This document shows, in pieces, positions 8,640 to 17,341 of a stretch of 57,461 nucleotides of DNA (the stretch's first letter is position 1; every line of letters begins with the position of its first letter). Origin of the DNA: Laspinema sp. D2d (GTDB lineage Bacteria > Cyanobacteriota > Cyanobacteriia > Cyanobacteriales > Laspinemataceae); assembly GCF_025370755.1 (NCBI RefSeq), contig NZ_JAMXFC010000007.1, positions 1 through 57,461 of the forward strand, written 5' to 3'. The position numbers and the translations under genes are program-made. The notes beneath the pieces were generated by a model. The model worked only from the letters and a program-made list of their open reading frames with translations. It had not been told where the DNA came from and did no database searches.

Positions 8640-8762
8640 CTTGGCGGTTTTGTGCCGGTTCACCCGGGGAGGGGCCGATATAGGTGGCCCCAGGGCTAGG
8701 CCGAACAAAACCACCCGATGGGGTCGTTACTCCCGGGGTCCTGACAGTGCCCGGTGGTAGGA
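8640..8762 (-). other. GC-rich structured intergenic stretch
   Basis: Directly downstream of the thioredoxin-fold gene on the minus strand, ACCACC can pair with GGTGGT that is followed by TTTGTT (terminator-like). A second stem GGGGCC...GGCCCC follows. The base composition is clearly more GC-rich than the flanks. It may be a terminator plus a repeat; no known RNA family was recognised. Confidence 0.4.
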
Positions 8763-9308
8763 TTAGCGAGAGAGTTCGACACTCACCTCATTGGGAGCAC
8801 GGCGTTTGAGATCAATGGATTCCGATCGCGGCAGCAAGTCATAAACTTGACGCAACACATCATCAATGGACTCGTAAGAAACTTGTCCTTTGCCGTCATA
8901 AACGACTTTACCCTCTAAATCGAGGACAACGGTTTGAGGAACCACTCCAGAATAATAGTACCCCGGTTCTGTGGGTGCATAGTCATCCTTGACGGGAATG
9001 GCATCCACGTTCAGGGGTAAAATATCGGCGGCCCTTCCGTAGAATGCCTGAATTTGCGAAACAACGGCGGTGTATTCCTTGCAATCGCTGCTGTCATCGA
9101 GAAAAAACACTAACACCGTGGCGCGATCGTCCCGGGAAAGGGACTGTTCTAGGGAGACTCGCGGGGGTACTAAGGAACCATTGCCACCATAGAGGGCGTA
9201 AATGTTGCCATCAAAGTTATCATCGTTGAGACCGGCGATCGCCCCTGGGGTGAGCATCAACCACAGACAACTCACCATCGCGATCGCCACAACCCATCGT
9301 TTTGCCAT
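8763..9308 (-). CDS. Thioredoxin-fold protein with N-terminal export/membrane signal (photosystem I accumulation factor-like)
   Basis: With the ATG at 9308 the protein is 181 residues and starts MAKRWVVAIAMVSCLWLMLT, a signal peptide or anchor ending near PGAIAG. The rest has a thioredoxin fold: a strand with ATVLVFFLDDSSDCKEY at the active-site position, a helix, LPLNVDAIPV, then the cis-proline loop GVVPQTVVLDLEGKVVYDGKG. The CxxC pair is reduced to one cysteine (SSDC). A longer form starting at 9422 would add 38 residues without typical signal character. It resembles the cyanobacterial thioredoxin-like proteins linked to photosystem I accumulation; that link is family memory, not proof. 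It probably acts on the lumenal side of the thylakoid. Confidence 0.75.
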   Translation of the reverse strand: MAKRWVVAIAMVSCLWLMLTPGAIAGLNDDNFDGNIYALYGGNGSLVPPRVSLEQSLSRDDRATVLVFFLDDSSDCKEYTAVVSQIQAFYGRAADILPLNVDAIPVKDDYAPTEPGYYYSGVVPQTVVLDLEGKVVYDGKGQVSYESIDDVLRQVYDLLPRSESIDLKRRAPNEVSVELSR

Positions 9309-9553
9309 CACTCGACATAAGTCAACTGCTAAATTTAGACATTTCTTGACACGGATGCTACCAGTACGCAACCCAGAATAAAACATAAAATACAACATCA
9401 ACTCTCGGGGAGACTCCTGCAATTGACTTTATCAAGTTTTGCCGGTTCTTGACGCACTTGCTTCAATCTAATCTTGGCAATTGGCAACTCCTAACTCGCG
9501 AACTCTCCCGCAACTCATCCCTGGCATCCGAAAAGAAGGGTCAAAACTCTTCC

Positions 9554-10648
9554 TCAACCGGGTGAAACTCCATTAAGGGATGCTTGAGTTTCTCCCATCT
9601 GCCGGGGACTGTAAACCGCAATAATACGGCGATCGCCACCCATCTCGATCACCAAGTCCACCTCGGAACCCGGATGCAACAGGGGCCTAACAAACAACTC
9701 CGGATGCAACGCCTTCCAAAAATATTCCACAAATTCCCCAATTTCCCCATCACTCATTCCCGCCTTACCCTGGGCCTTCATGTCCCATTCCGCCTGCATC
9801 CGCCACTGTAAACTAAGGTGATAATCCTGGGGATATAACACCATCAATCCATCTAATCGGTCCCACAATGGCAGATAATCCCGCAATCGCTGATTCATGT
9901 CTCGGGCAAAACTATGGTCTGCTGCGGTCATAATGGGCCAAGGGGGATTGTCAAATACTGCGGGGTCTAGGGGACGCACCCCCACAAACCATCCTTCCCA
10001 TAACAGGATATCTACATTCTGAACGAGGGAGGGTTCGGTGCGATCGCCTTGTCCCTCCCACAATGATTTATCAAATCGGGGGACAGCAATGGTTTGTCCA
10101 TCGGGATTGCGCAAGCGATCCAGGAGGTTAATCCCTAATTCGACATCATGAGTCCCTGGGGGTCCTCGCCAAATCAGACGCGGGTCCTCTGTTCGCAACT
10201 GCTGCCGTTCTAAATAGGTTTTATAAAGGTCATCGAGAGAAAGGGCCAAGGTAGAATAGCCTAAATGGGTCAAAATCCAGGTTAAAATTCTCCCCAGGGT
10301 GGTTTTCCCCGTTCCCTGTCCTCCTAAAATCCCTTGAATCCAGGGTCGTCCTAATTTCTGGTGACTGGCGATCAGTTTCATCGCCAAGGGTAACCACAAT
10401 TGCCATAGGGATGGGAGGATTTTGTCTCCCGGGAAGGGAAATTGCTCTAGGTGGGGTAGAATCACGGCTAATGCCTGCGATCGCGCCTTGAGTTGAGACT
10501 CTACCGTTTCCCGGGAAATCCCATACCCCTGAGCACGAAGCGGATCGGCGAGTTCTTCCTGGATTAAGGTTTCCCAAGTGGATCCGGTGGGTGGCTCACC
10601 CTGGTGCCACTCCGCCAGAATTGCGGCGATCGCCCCCTCTTGCTTCAT
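9554..10648 (-). CDS. glyK: D-glycerate 3-kinase (photorespiratory)
   Basis: A 364-residue soluble kinase of the plant/cyanobacterial GLYK type, which phosphorylates D-glycerate to 3-phosphoglycerate, the last step of the photorespiratory cycle. The P-loop GGQGTGKTT is at residues 109-117. Other family marks are LALSLDDLYKTYLER, the segment PRLIWRGPPGTHDVELG, VPRFDKSLWEGQGDR and ILLWEGWFVGVRPLDP. Length agrees with cyanobacterial homologues. The Ycf20-like gene lies 55 bases upstream on the same strand, so the two may be co-transcribed. Confidence 0.92.
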   Translation of the reverse strand: MKQEGAIAAILAEWHQGEPPTGSTWETLIQEELADPLRAQGYGISRETVESQLKARSQALAVILPHLEQFPFPGDKILPSLWQLWLPLAMKLIASHQKLGRPWIQGILGGQGTGKTTLGRILTWILTHLGYSTLALSLDDLYKTYLERQQLRTEDPRLIWRGPPGTHDVELGINLLDRLRNPDGQTIAVPRFDKSLWEGQGDRTEPSLVQNVDILLWEGWFVGVRPLDPAVFDNPPWPIMTAADHSFARDMNQRLRDYLPLWDRLDGLMVLYPQDYHLSLQWRMQAEWDMKAQGKAGMSDGEIGEFVEYFWKALHPELFVRPLLHPGSEVDLVIEMGGDRRIIAVYSPRQMGETQASLNGVSPG

Positions 10649-10703
10649 GAATCAATCTCCCTTGAATTCAGTGAAAATGGCCGATGATGGGATGAATCAT
10701 CTC

Positions 10704-11036
10704 TTAAGAACCGAGGGTAAAGGCGAGGACGAATAAACTGTAAATCATCCCAATTTTAAAAGAATTGATTCCCTGGGCCAACAGCGATCGCTTCATTTGA
10801 TTGTGAATCCGATAGAAAAAATAACTATAAAGTTCGGTTAAGAGAATTAAAACAGCGGCTACCATTACATCTAAATTGGCATTTTGTCCGGCGATCGTAC
10901 TAATTGCCGTTCCCAGAAAATTACCCATTAAAAAGCTAATTAGCAGTACGGATATCCGTCGCCACGGATTGCGTAAGGATTGCCTCAGTTCAGAAGCGGC
11001 ACCATCAAACAGACTGTTCAGACGGGTATTCTGCAT
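10704..11036 (-). CDS. ycf20: Ycf20-like DUF565 membrane protein
   Basis: A 110-residue protein with the DUF565/Ycf20 pattern: RISVLLISFLMGNFLGTAIS as the first membrane segment, then a second around VMVAAVLILLTELYSYFFYR and a third at the C-terminus (IGMIYSLFVLAFTLG). Ycf20 proteins are conserved in cyanobacteria and plastids; the plant relative is connected with non-photochemical quenching, while the cyanobacterial role is unclear. Probably a thylakoid or plasma-membrane protein. It is the first gene of a likely two-gene unit with glyK. Confidence 0.85.
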   Translation of the reverse strand: MQNTRLNSLFDGAASELRQSLRNPWRRISVLLISFLMGNFLGTAISTIAGQNANLDVMVAAVLILLTELYSYFFYRIHNQMKRSLLAQGINSFKIGMIYSLFVLAFTLGS

Positions 11037-11379
11037 AGCTTATATCAGTTTCAATCAAACTATTGATCTCGAACCCTGACCCGTTCAGTCAGAGACCCGA
11101 TTCTGACCTCGGCGATCGCGCAACATGATGGCGACCCTCAAGATGTCATCTCTCTCCCGCATTTCCATCCAGGAAGAAGCATCTGCCGGTTTGTTAGATA
11201 CAATAGCATATTCAAACCCTCTCCCTATTCTCTCCCCTCTCCCTATTCTCCCTGACATTCCAACGTAAATTGACCGTTAAATGAGGTTGCCCGAGTTTAA
11301 CCCCTTGTCAATTGCGCTCAAACCGGATCGAGTCACCAATCCATCAAACCATCACAGACCCTAGATACACAAACAACGG
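11037..11379. other. Divergent intergenic region between ycf20 and GT39 genes
   Basis: No gene or RNA was recognised. It holds one HIP1 site and a short direct repeat of CTCTCCCTATTCTC (about 11219-11252). Promoters for both flanking genes should lie here but no strong consensus was seen. Confidence 0.45.
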
Positions 11380-13278
11380 ATGAAACTTCAAATGAATCGC
11401 TTTTGGGATACTGAAAGTCAAATAAGCGTACCGCCTAAGTTCGCTCTAATCTTATCAATTTTGGGGCTATTGGGGATTGGTTGGATTGCATTTTTATGGA
11501 AATTAGGTAGCGTGGGGTTAGTGGATGAAACAGAACCTTTGTTTGCAGAAGCAGCCCGCCAAATGGTGGTTACGGGGGATTGGATTACGCCCTATTTTAA
11601 TCAAGAAACGCGATTTGATAAGCCGCCGTTGATTTATTGGTTGATGGCGATCGCCTACCAAATTTTCGGCGTGAATGAGTGGGCCGTGCGTCTGCCTTCC
11701 GCATTATCTGCCATTGCATTGATGGGTTTTGTCTTCTTTACTCTGCTCTATTTTACCATTCCCACCTCGGCCATTTCCTCAGAAATTCAAGAACCGGAAC
11801 CCACCAGAAATATCCCTCGAAAAGCCTGGTTTTGTGCCGGACTGGGAGGGGCGATCGCAGCCTTGAATTTCCAAACCATCGCTTGGGGAAGAATCGGCGT
11901 TTCTGATATGTTATTGAGTGCTTGTATGGGAAGCGCCCTGCTGGCTTTTTTCTGGGGATATGCCAGTTCCAAACCCTTCCTAAACAGCGACAATCAATTT
12001 AAAAATTCTCTGCCCTCACCCCTATTAAATGCCGAGGTTTGGTATATTATTTTTTATGGTTTTATCGCCTTAGCCATTCTGGCTAAAGGACCTGTAGGGA
12101 TTGTTTTACCGGGATTAATTATTGGAACTTTTGCCCTTTACCTGGGAAAAGTCAAAGAATTATGGCGAGAAATGAAACCCTGGCGCGGGATTTTAATCAT
12201 CCTAACTATCGCCCTGCCTTGGTATATTTTAGTGATTTTAGCCAATGGTCAAACCTATATCGATACATTTTTTGGATATCATAATTTTGAACGGTTTACC
12301 CAAGTTGTCAACAATCACAGTGAAGCCTGGTATTTTTACTTTTTAGTCCTGTTAACGGGATTTTCCCCTTGGTCGATTTATTTACCCATTGCTATCACCC
12401 GGTTACGCTTTTGGAAACGTAGTCGCTGGCAGAATCAACCCCGGGCTAATCATCTGGGTTTATTTGCTTTATTTTGGTTAATTGGAATCTTTATTTTCTT
12501 TACCGTTGCCGTCACCAAACTTCCCAGTTATATTCTTCCCGCCCTTCCTGCTGCTGCCCTATTAGTCGCCTTGTTTTGGAGTGATGAAAGCTTTAAAAGT
12601 AACCGAGAGGGTAAACCCGAGGGTTTCAGTTTATTTGCCGCAGTTTCCATCAGTGGAAACTTAATCTTATTCTTACTCATGGCAACGGCCCTTCTCTATG
12701 TTCCCCGAATCTTAGATCTAGATCCAGCCATGCCGGAATTCCCCAAAATTTTAACAAATTCGGGTTTAATTGAACGAGGGGCTTTAATTTTAATCGTGAA
12801 TGCCTTAATTGGGGTGATTTTGGTCTTAAAACGCCAGTGGCGATGGATGATGTCCGTGAATATTGTGGGATTTGTCGCTTTTTTCATGTTGGCAGTTATG
12901 CCAGTTTATTTTATCTTTGATAGTGAACGACAATTGCCGGTACGCCAACTGGCTGAAATTATTTCCCAGGTGAAACAACCGGAACAACAAGTGGTGATGG
13001 TTGCCTTTGAAAAACCCAGTTTAGTGTTTTACAGTCATCAATCCATTAAATTTTTTAGGCGGTCAAATAATGCCCGAGAATATTTGCAAGAATTAGCAGT
13101 AAAAAATCCTAATGTTCTGCCATTCTTGGTTCTAGGATATCCTGACAAAATTAAGGGACTAGAAATTCCTAATCCGGACGCTTATCAAGTGATTGCCAAA
13201 CGGGGGAATTATTGGCTAGTGGAAATGCCAAAACAGTTGTTTTTGCCCGATGGAATAGGGATAAAGGATGAGAATTGA
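11380..13278 (+). CDS. Glycosyltransferase family 39 (ArnT/PMT-like) integral membrane protein
   Basis: A 632-residue polytopic membrane protein with about 11-12 hydrophobic helices. The first large loop after helix 1 carries GLVDETEPLFAEAARQMVVT, then GDWITPYF and RFDKPPLIYWLMA. This acidic DE loop and the KPPL motif are the hallmark of GT39 enzymes, which use polyprenyl-phosphate sugars to glycosylate lipids or proteins on the periplasmic face. The soluble C-terminal part after about residue 530 fits a small periplasmic domain. It may start at the second methionine (MNRFWDTES, five codons in). Acceptor unknown. Confidence 0.9.
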   Translation: MKLQMNRFWDTESQISVPPKFALILSILGLLGIGWIAFLWKLGSVGLVDETEPLFAEAARQMVVTGDWITPYFNQETRFDKPPLIYWLMAIAYQIFGVNEWAVRLPSALSAIALMGFVFFTLLYFTIPTSAISSEIQEPEPTRNIPRKAWFCAGLGGAIAALNFQTIAWGRIGVSDMLLSACMGSALLAFFWGYASSKPFLNSDNQFKNSLPSPLLNAEVWYIIFYGFIALAILAKGPVGIVLPGLIIGTFALYLGKVKELWREMKPWRGILIILTIALPWYILVILANGQTYIDTFFGYHNFERFTQVVNNHSEAWYFYFLVLLTGFSPWSIYLPIAITRLRFWKRSRWQNQPRANHLGLFALFWLIGIFIFFTVAVTKLPSYILPALPAAALLVALFWSDESFKSNREGKPEGFSLFAAVSISGNLILFLLMATALLYVPRILDLDPAMPEFPKILTNSGLIERGALILIVNALIGVILVLKRQWRWMMSVNIVGFVAFFMLAVMPVYFIFDSERQLPVRQLAEIISQVKQPEQQVVMVAFEKPSLVFYSHQSIKFFRRSNNAREYLQELAVKNPNVLPFLVLGYPDKIKGLEIPNPDAYQVIAKRGNYWLVEMPKQLFLPDGIGIKDEN

Positions 13279-13312
13279 GGGGTGATCCGAAATCCGGTTA
13301 TAATAGGTTGAT

Positions 13313-13345
13313 AAAAACCCACACCCTCAAGCGTGAAGCTAGAGG
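13313..13345. repeat. Decayed hairpin repeat related to 3684-3713
   Basis: AAAACCCACACCCTCAAG resembles the arm of the hairpin at 3684, and CCCTC...GAGGG can still pair around GAAGCT. It is followed by GAAGCCCGCCTACAGGGGCT. The pattern recalls ends of IS200/IS605-type elements, but no transposase is present, so this is only a possibility. Confidence 0.35.
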
Positions 13346-13414
13346 GACGAAGCCCGCCTACAGGGGCTGAAGCGTAAAGAAGATCTTTAACAACCGCATT
13401 GGGTATGATTAATA

Positions 13415-13503
13415 TCTCCCCCATCCTCCCCATCTCCCCCATCCTCCCCATCTCCCCCATCCTCCATCCTCCCCATCTCCCCCATCTCCCCCATCTCCTC
13501 TCT
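13415..13503. repeat. Imperfect tandem repeat tract (CTCCCCCATC / CTCCCCATC)
   Basis: About 90 bases of alternating TCTCCCCCATC and CTCCCCATC units between the convergent GT39 and histidine kinase genes. The same units occur at 48967-49206 and 57330-57461. Confidence 0.9.
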
Positions 13504-13508
13504 CAAGT

Positions 13509-16500
13509 TCAAATTTTCAACGCTTGGTTAATGGAATCGAGTAACTCTTCCATTGATAGAGAAGGGGGTAAAAGTTGAGTGGCGATCGCCTTTAAACTGG
13601 ACCGAAATTCACTAATTGCCTTGAATTCTCCGGTAGTGGCTGCTTCGGGGGTTTCCAAGAAGCGATCGACGATTAAAATGGCGGGGCGTTCCGGAAGTTG
13701 TTCTAATACTTTCAGCGCCTCCATTGGGAACGGAGGGGGAACCGAATCGGAAACATAAATTAACAGCAAATCCACACTTTTATGTTGCAATTGTTGCCAA
13801 ACTTCTGACCAAGAACGACCCATCCAACATCTAAACCCAGCGGTTTGGATATATTGAATCGAAGCTTGTAACCACTCGTGTTTAGTCGCGGTAGAATCCA
13901 CAGGAAAACGGCCCGATTCCCCACTTCCTGAGCGTTTGGAAACCCCCGGGGTGACGGGTTCATATCGGTCCGAAAACTGGCATAAAATCGAGATATCAAT
14001 GGCTAAAATTGCCGGTTTAGAACTCATGCCTACGGCGACTTCTACCGCCTGAAATAGCTCCTTAGCATTGGGCCAAATTGCCTCATTTGCCTGGTCGCGG
14101 CTATGAATGGGTTTGAGATAGGGAAACACGGTTAATCCAGGCACTTGGGAGGCAGAGAGGGCAATTTGGCGATCGAGGGTCACTACGGGGACTGCCGCAA
14201 GGGCGGGATATTGGCTGAACTGTTGGATAAATAGACTGGGGTTGTGGAGGTGAGGGGCGGGATCCAGCAAGATGGCGTCCAGATGCCAGACTCGGGCTAA
14301 TAATTCCGCTTGTTCGAGATCATCGGCCTCTAAAACCCGATAATGATAGGATGCTGAGGGATTGAACCCCGAGGTGAGCAGTCCGTTCAGTTGCTCGCTC
14401 AATCCGCTGCTGTCATCCTCCGGCGATCGCCCCTCAATGTCCCGATATTCTGGGTCAAAGGGACTCAATCGCAACACCGTTAGGGTGGTTTGCGGTGTTG
14501 CCAAACTCTCCTCTTCCGGGTCCTGCATTAACCCCTCTAAAGTTTTTTCCAGGGAATTTCCCTTCACCGGCAGGGTTAAAAACCCATTACACTGCGCCCG
14601 AATTGCCCGTTCTTTGTCCACCTCTGTTGCCATGACGATCGCCGGGATATGTCGGGTTTGCGGGTCCGATTTGAGCAGGGTCAGCACGTCCCAACCGGAG
14701 AGCATGGGTAGGAATAAATTCAAAAAAATAGCCCGAGGTTGTAAGCGTCGAGCCTTTTCCACCGCCTCAGTTCCTGCACGGGCGATCGCCACCCGATAAC
14801 CCAACTCATTGAACCGTTCCGTCAAATCATCAATATATCGCGGGACCGCTTCCACAATTAAAATTAAGCGGTTCTTTGTGGGGGTGGCGCGTTCTGTTAG
14901 AGTCGTCGTCTGTTGGGGGGGACAAGGGGGTAACAGCAGGGTAAACTCACTCCCCACCCCTTCTTTAGAAATAAATGTGACATCCCCCCCATGAGCCCGC
15001 GCAAGGCGCTGGGTTAATGCCAATCCCAAACCCGTTCCCTCAAATTGTCGGGTCATCGGGTTTTCTAACTGTTGGAATTTTTGAAAAATTAAGTGCTGTT
15101 TTTGGGCGGGAATGCCAATCCCCGTATCCCAGACGGTGAAAGCCAGCCAGCCTTCCCAGCGATTCACTCGCAGGCCAATTTCTCCGCCGGTGGCGGTAAA
15201 TTTAATGGCGTTAGAGAGGAGATTGTACAGCATTTGCCGCAGGCGCAATTCATCCGCAACCGGGTTCGGTAACCCGGGTTCGACTTCCAGGGTAAAAGGG
15301 ATTTCCAGTTCGGTAATGGCGGCATTGCTGCTGCTGCCATGAACCGGGGAATCCGAGGGGTGATGGGACTGTTTGGCTTGATCAAAGGCGCGATCGCAGA
15401 CGTCGGGAATGCTCACAGGTTCGAGAATCAGTTCCATTTGTCCACTCTCGATCCGGGTGAGGTCCAAGATGTCGTTGACCACATTCATCAAATGTCGCCC
15501 ACTGGTGTAGATCATTTGAGCATAACGCGCTTGGCGATCGGTCAGGGGACCCAGGGTCCGTTCCTTGAGCAGACTGGATAACCCTAAAACAGCGGTGAGG
15601 GGGGTTTTGAGTTCGTGACTGATACAGGCCAAAAATTCATCTTTGAGCCGGTTCATTTGCATTAAATCAGCATTTTTGGCCGCCAGTTCTTTGGCGACTT
15701 GCTGCTGAACTGTGACATCTTGAGCGAGAACTAACCAGAGGGATTCCGCCTGGGACCCCTCCGATTGGATGGAAGCTGAAACCGGGGGGTGATTTTCCCT
15801 AGACTCGGGTTCGGCTAATTCGGGCCCTTGTGAAGGGTCAAAGGGGGAACCCTGCCAGGACAGATGGGGCGATCGCTCTGACAAAGCAAGACCGATCGGG
15901 ATTTTTACAAACTGCCAAACCCGGTCCGACCCTTTCGGCATGGGACATAACCCTAAGCTGAGAGAGTGGGAGTCGGGGTGTTCTAAGTGGTCCGGTTCCC
16001 GATTCGCGGTGGGTTGTGAGGGGGTGCGGATTTCACCAGAGGGGTCAGTCTCTGGTTCACAGAAGGAGTCAAAGTAGGTCCGCCATGCTTGGTTATAAAT
16101 CGCCACTTTCCCTGCTGATGTTTGCAATTTCATCGGCAAGGGGATTTCTTCGAGGAGTTCCCCCAGGGGACGAACCACCCCAAACGGCCAAGCTTTGACC
16201 CCACTGAGGGCCTCAGCAGCCCCAGAGGGTTGCTCGGGAACTGCGGGGGTCCGGGGAACGAGGCTGGTATTTTGGGCCAAAGCTGCGATCGCCCGAGGAA
16301 AATCCAACAACCCTAAGCATTTATCTTCAGCATCCATCACCACCCATTCTAGTGGCCTAGGTCGGTCCGGATCTTGGGTTTGCAGTCTCTCCCAGAACTG
16401 AGTTAAGCTCAGATTCGCCGGAACCCTCTCCACCGAGACAACGGCTCCCGGACTCAATCTCGCCACAGCTTGTTGCCAGATTTCTAAATCATGGGGTGTT

Positions 16501-16871
16501 GGTGCATCGGGAACCCCTTCCTCATTCTCGCTGCCATTCCCCACCACCGCACAGAAGTGGGCCATCAAAGTTGCTAAATCCGTGTGAGGCAGGCTATTTC
16601 TCTCCTCGGTCAAGCCCCACTCTGGATTCATGGTTTCCCCTTGTAATAAATTCAGGAGCAAACAGCCCACATCAAGGACGCCTACCGGCGCTTCTGCGTC
16701 ATTGATCAGGATGAGGTGCTCAAAAGCTGACATCCGCCCTGCGCTGATGCTTAAGCGATGCCATAACTCTGCTATACTTACCGTTTGCGGGCATAGAGGG
16801 GTCGGGAGTGTAAATTCTTCTAACAGTAGGGGGGTCTTTAACATAGGGAACTGGGGATGAAGATCTTGCAA
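13509..16871 (-). CDS. Hybrid histidine kinase with three receiver-like domains, divergent from kaiA
   Basis: An 1120-residue cytosolic kinase with no membrane segments. In order: two CBS-like modules (about 18-80 and 140-202), a PAS-like segment (about 236-390), HisKA with FLACISHELKTPL (His419), HATPase with N554, DTGIGIP (582-588) and GTGLGLAL (612-619), then three receiver-like domains. The first (about 667-776) has lost the acidic pocket (LILIVEAVP), has Asn718 where the phospho-acceptor Asp should be, and Leu767 for the conserved Lys. The second (about 797-948) keeps an Asp (870) and a Lys-Pro (920-921) but not the acidic pair. The third (about 953-1119) has Tyr1039 at the acceptor site. 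A kinase ending in pseudo-receivers recalls CikA, whose pseudo-receiver binds the clock. Its place next to kaiABC suggests a clock input/output role (inference). Confidence 0.88.
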   Translation of the reverse strand: MQDLHPQFPMLKTPLLLEEFTLPTPLCPQTVSIAELWHRLSISAGRMSAFEHLILINDAEAPVGVLDVGCLLLNLLQGETMNPEWGLTEERNSLPHTDLATLMAHFCAVVGNGSENEEGVPDAPTPHDLEIWQQAVARLSPGAVVSVERVPANLSLTQFWERLQTQDPDRPRPLEWVVMDAEDKCLGLLDFPRAIAALAQNTSLVPRTPAVPEQPSGAAEALSGVKAWPFGVVRPLGELLEEIPLPMKLQTSAGKVAIYNQAWRTYFDSFCEPETDPSGEIRTPSQPTANREPDHLEHPDSHSLSLGLCPMPKGSDRVWQFVKIPIGLALSERSPHLSWQGSPFDPSQGPELAEPESRENHPPVSASIQSEGSQAESLWLVLAQDVTVQQQVAKELAAKNADLMQMNRLKDEFLACISHELKTPLTAVLGLSSLLKERTLGPLTDRQARYAQMIYTSGRHLMNVVNDILDLTRIESGQMELILEPVSIPDVCDRAFDQAKQSHHPSDSPVHGSSSNAAITELEIPFTLEVEPGLPNPVADELRLRQMLYNLLSNAIKFTATGGEIGLRVNRWEGWLAFTVWDTGIGIPAQKQHLIFQKFQQLENPMTRQFEGTGLGLALTQRLARAHGGDVTFISKEGVGSEFTLLLPPCPPQQTTTLTERATPTKNRLILIVEAVPRYIDDLTERFNELGYRVAIARAGTEAVEKARRLQPRAIFLNLFLPMLSGWDVLTLLKSDPQTRHIPAIVMATEVDKERAIRAQCNGFLTLPVKGNSLEKTLEGLMQDPEEESLATPQTTLTVLRLSPFDPEYRDIEGRSPEDDSSGLSEQLNGLLTSGFNPSASYHYRVLEADDLEQAELLARVWHLDAILLDPAPHLHNPSLFIQQFSQYPALAAVPVVTLDRQIALSASQVPGLTVFPYLKPIHSRDQANEAIWPNAKELFQAVEVAVGMSSKPAILAIDISILCQFSDRYEPVTPGVSKRSGSGESGRFPVDSTATKHEWLQASIQYIQTAGFRCWMGRSWSEVWQQLQHKSVDLLLIYVSDSVPPPFPMEALKVLEQLPERPAILIVDRFLETPEAATTGEFKAISEFRSSLKAIATQLLPPSLSMEELLDSINQALKI

Positions 16872-17341
16872 AAATCAGAATGGAGTGTTGAGCTAACGGT
16901 AACACCGAGCCGTAGGGGGTTCCCTCACCAGATACCATTCCATCGGGCTTTTACTCTAACGCCTACGGCATCCGGGTAGGGATGAGATAAATTGGACAAG
17001 AAATCGGGTTTCGTACCTACCTGGGTCCTAGTCAATAGAGATTGGGTGAAAATATCCTGTTTCTCTTCCCTCTACTGTACCGACGTCCTAGGGCGTCCTC
17101 TCTTCGTGGTCTAAGTCATTCGGGATAACCGATACAGAATCACCCGGGAATCAGAGGGTTGGCGTTTGGAGACAACTGCTGATCACGCCAGGGACATAGA
17201 TCAATTATGGATCTCAATGGGGTGTGACCCCGGGCAACCCATTACAATTTAGATACAGTGTTTGTTGAATGTTTAACACAACCTTGAGCCACCAGTCATG
17301 GAGGCGGGGGAATTGAACGTTACGGCTGCACGAGTAGTCAA
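16872..17341. other. Divergent control region between hybrid kinase and kaiA
   Basis: A 470-base region expected to hold promoters for the kinase (leftward) and kaiA (rightward). A possible kaiA -10 is TACAAT near 17244, without a good -35. No open frame with coding character and no known RNA was seen. Confidence 0.4.

Noticed and set aside
8640-8762. SRP RNA, 6S RNA or RNase P RNA in the GC-rich stretch
   Set aside because: None of the conserved core sequences of these RNAs was found on either strand.
14362-14799. Plus-strand frames inside the hybrid kinase gene (several of 60-145 codons)
   Set aside because: Antisense shadows of a long well-supported gene; serine/arginine-rich composition typical of reverse frames.
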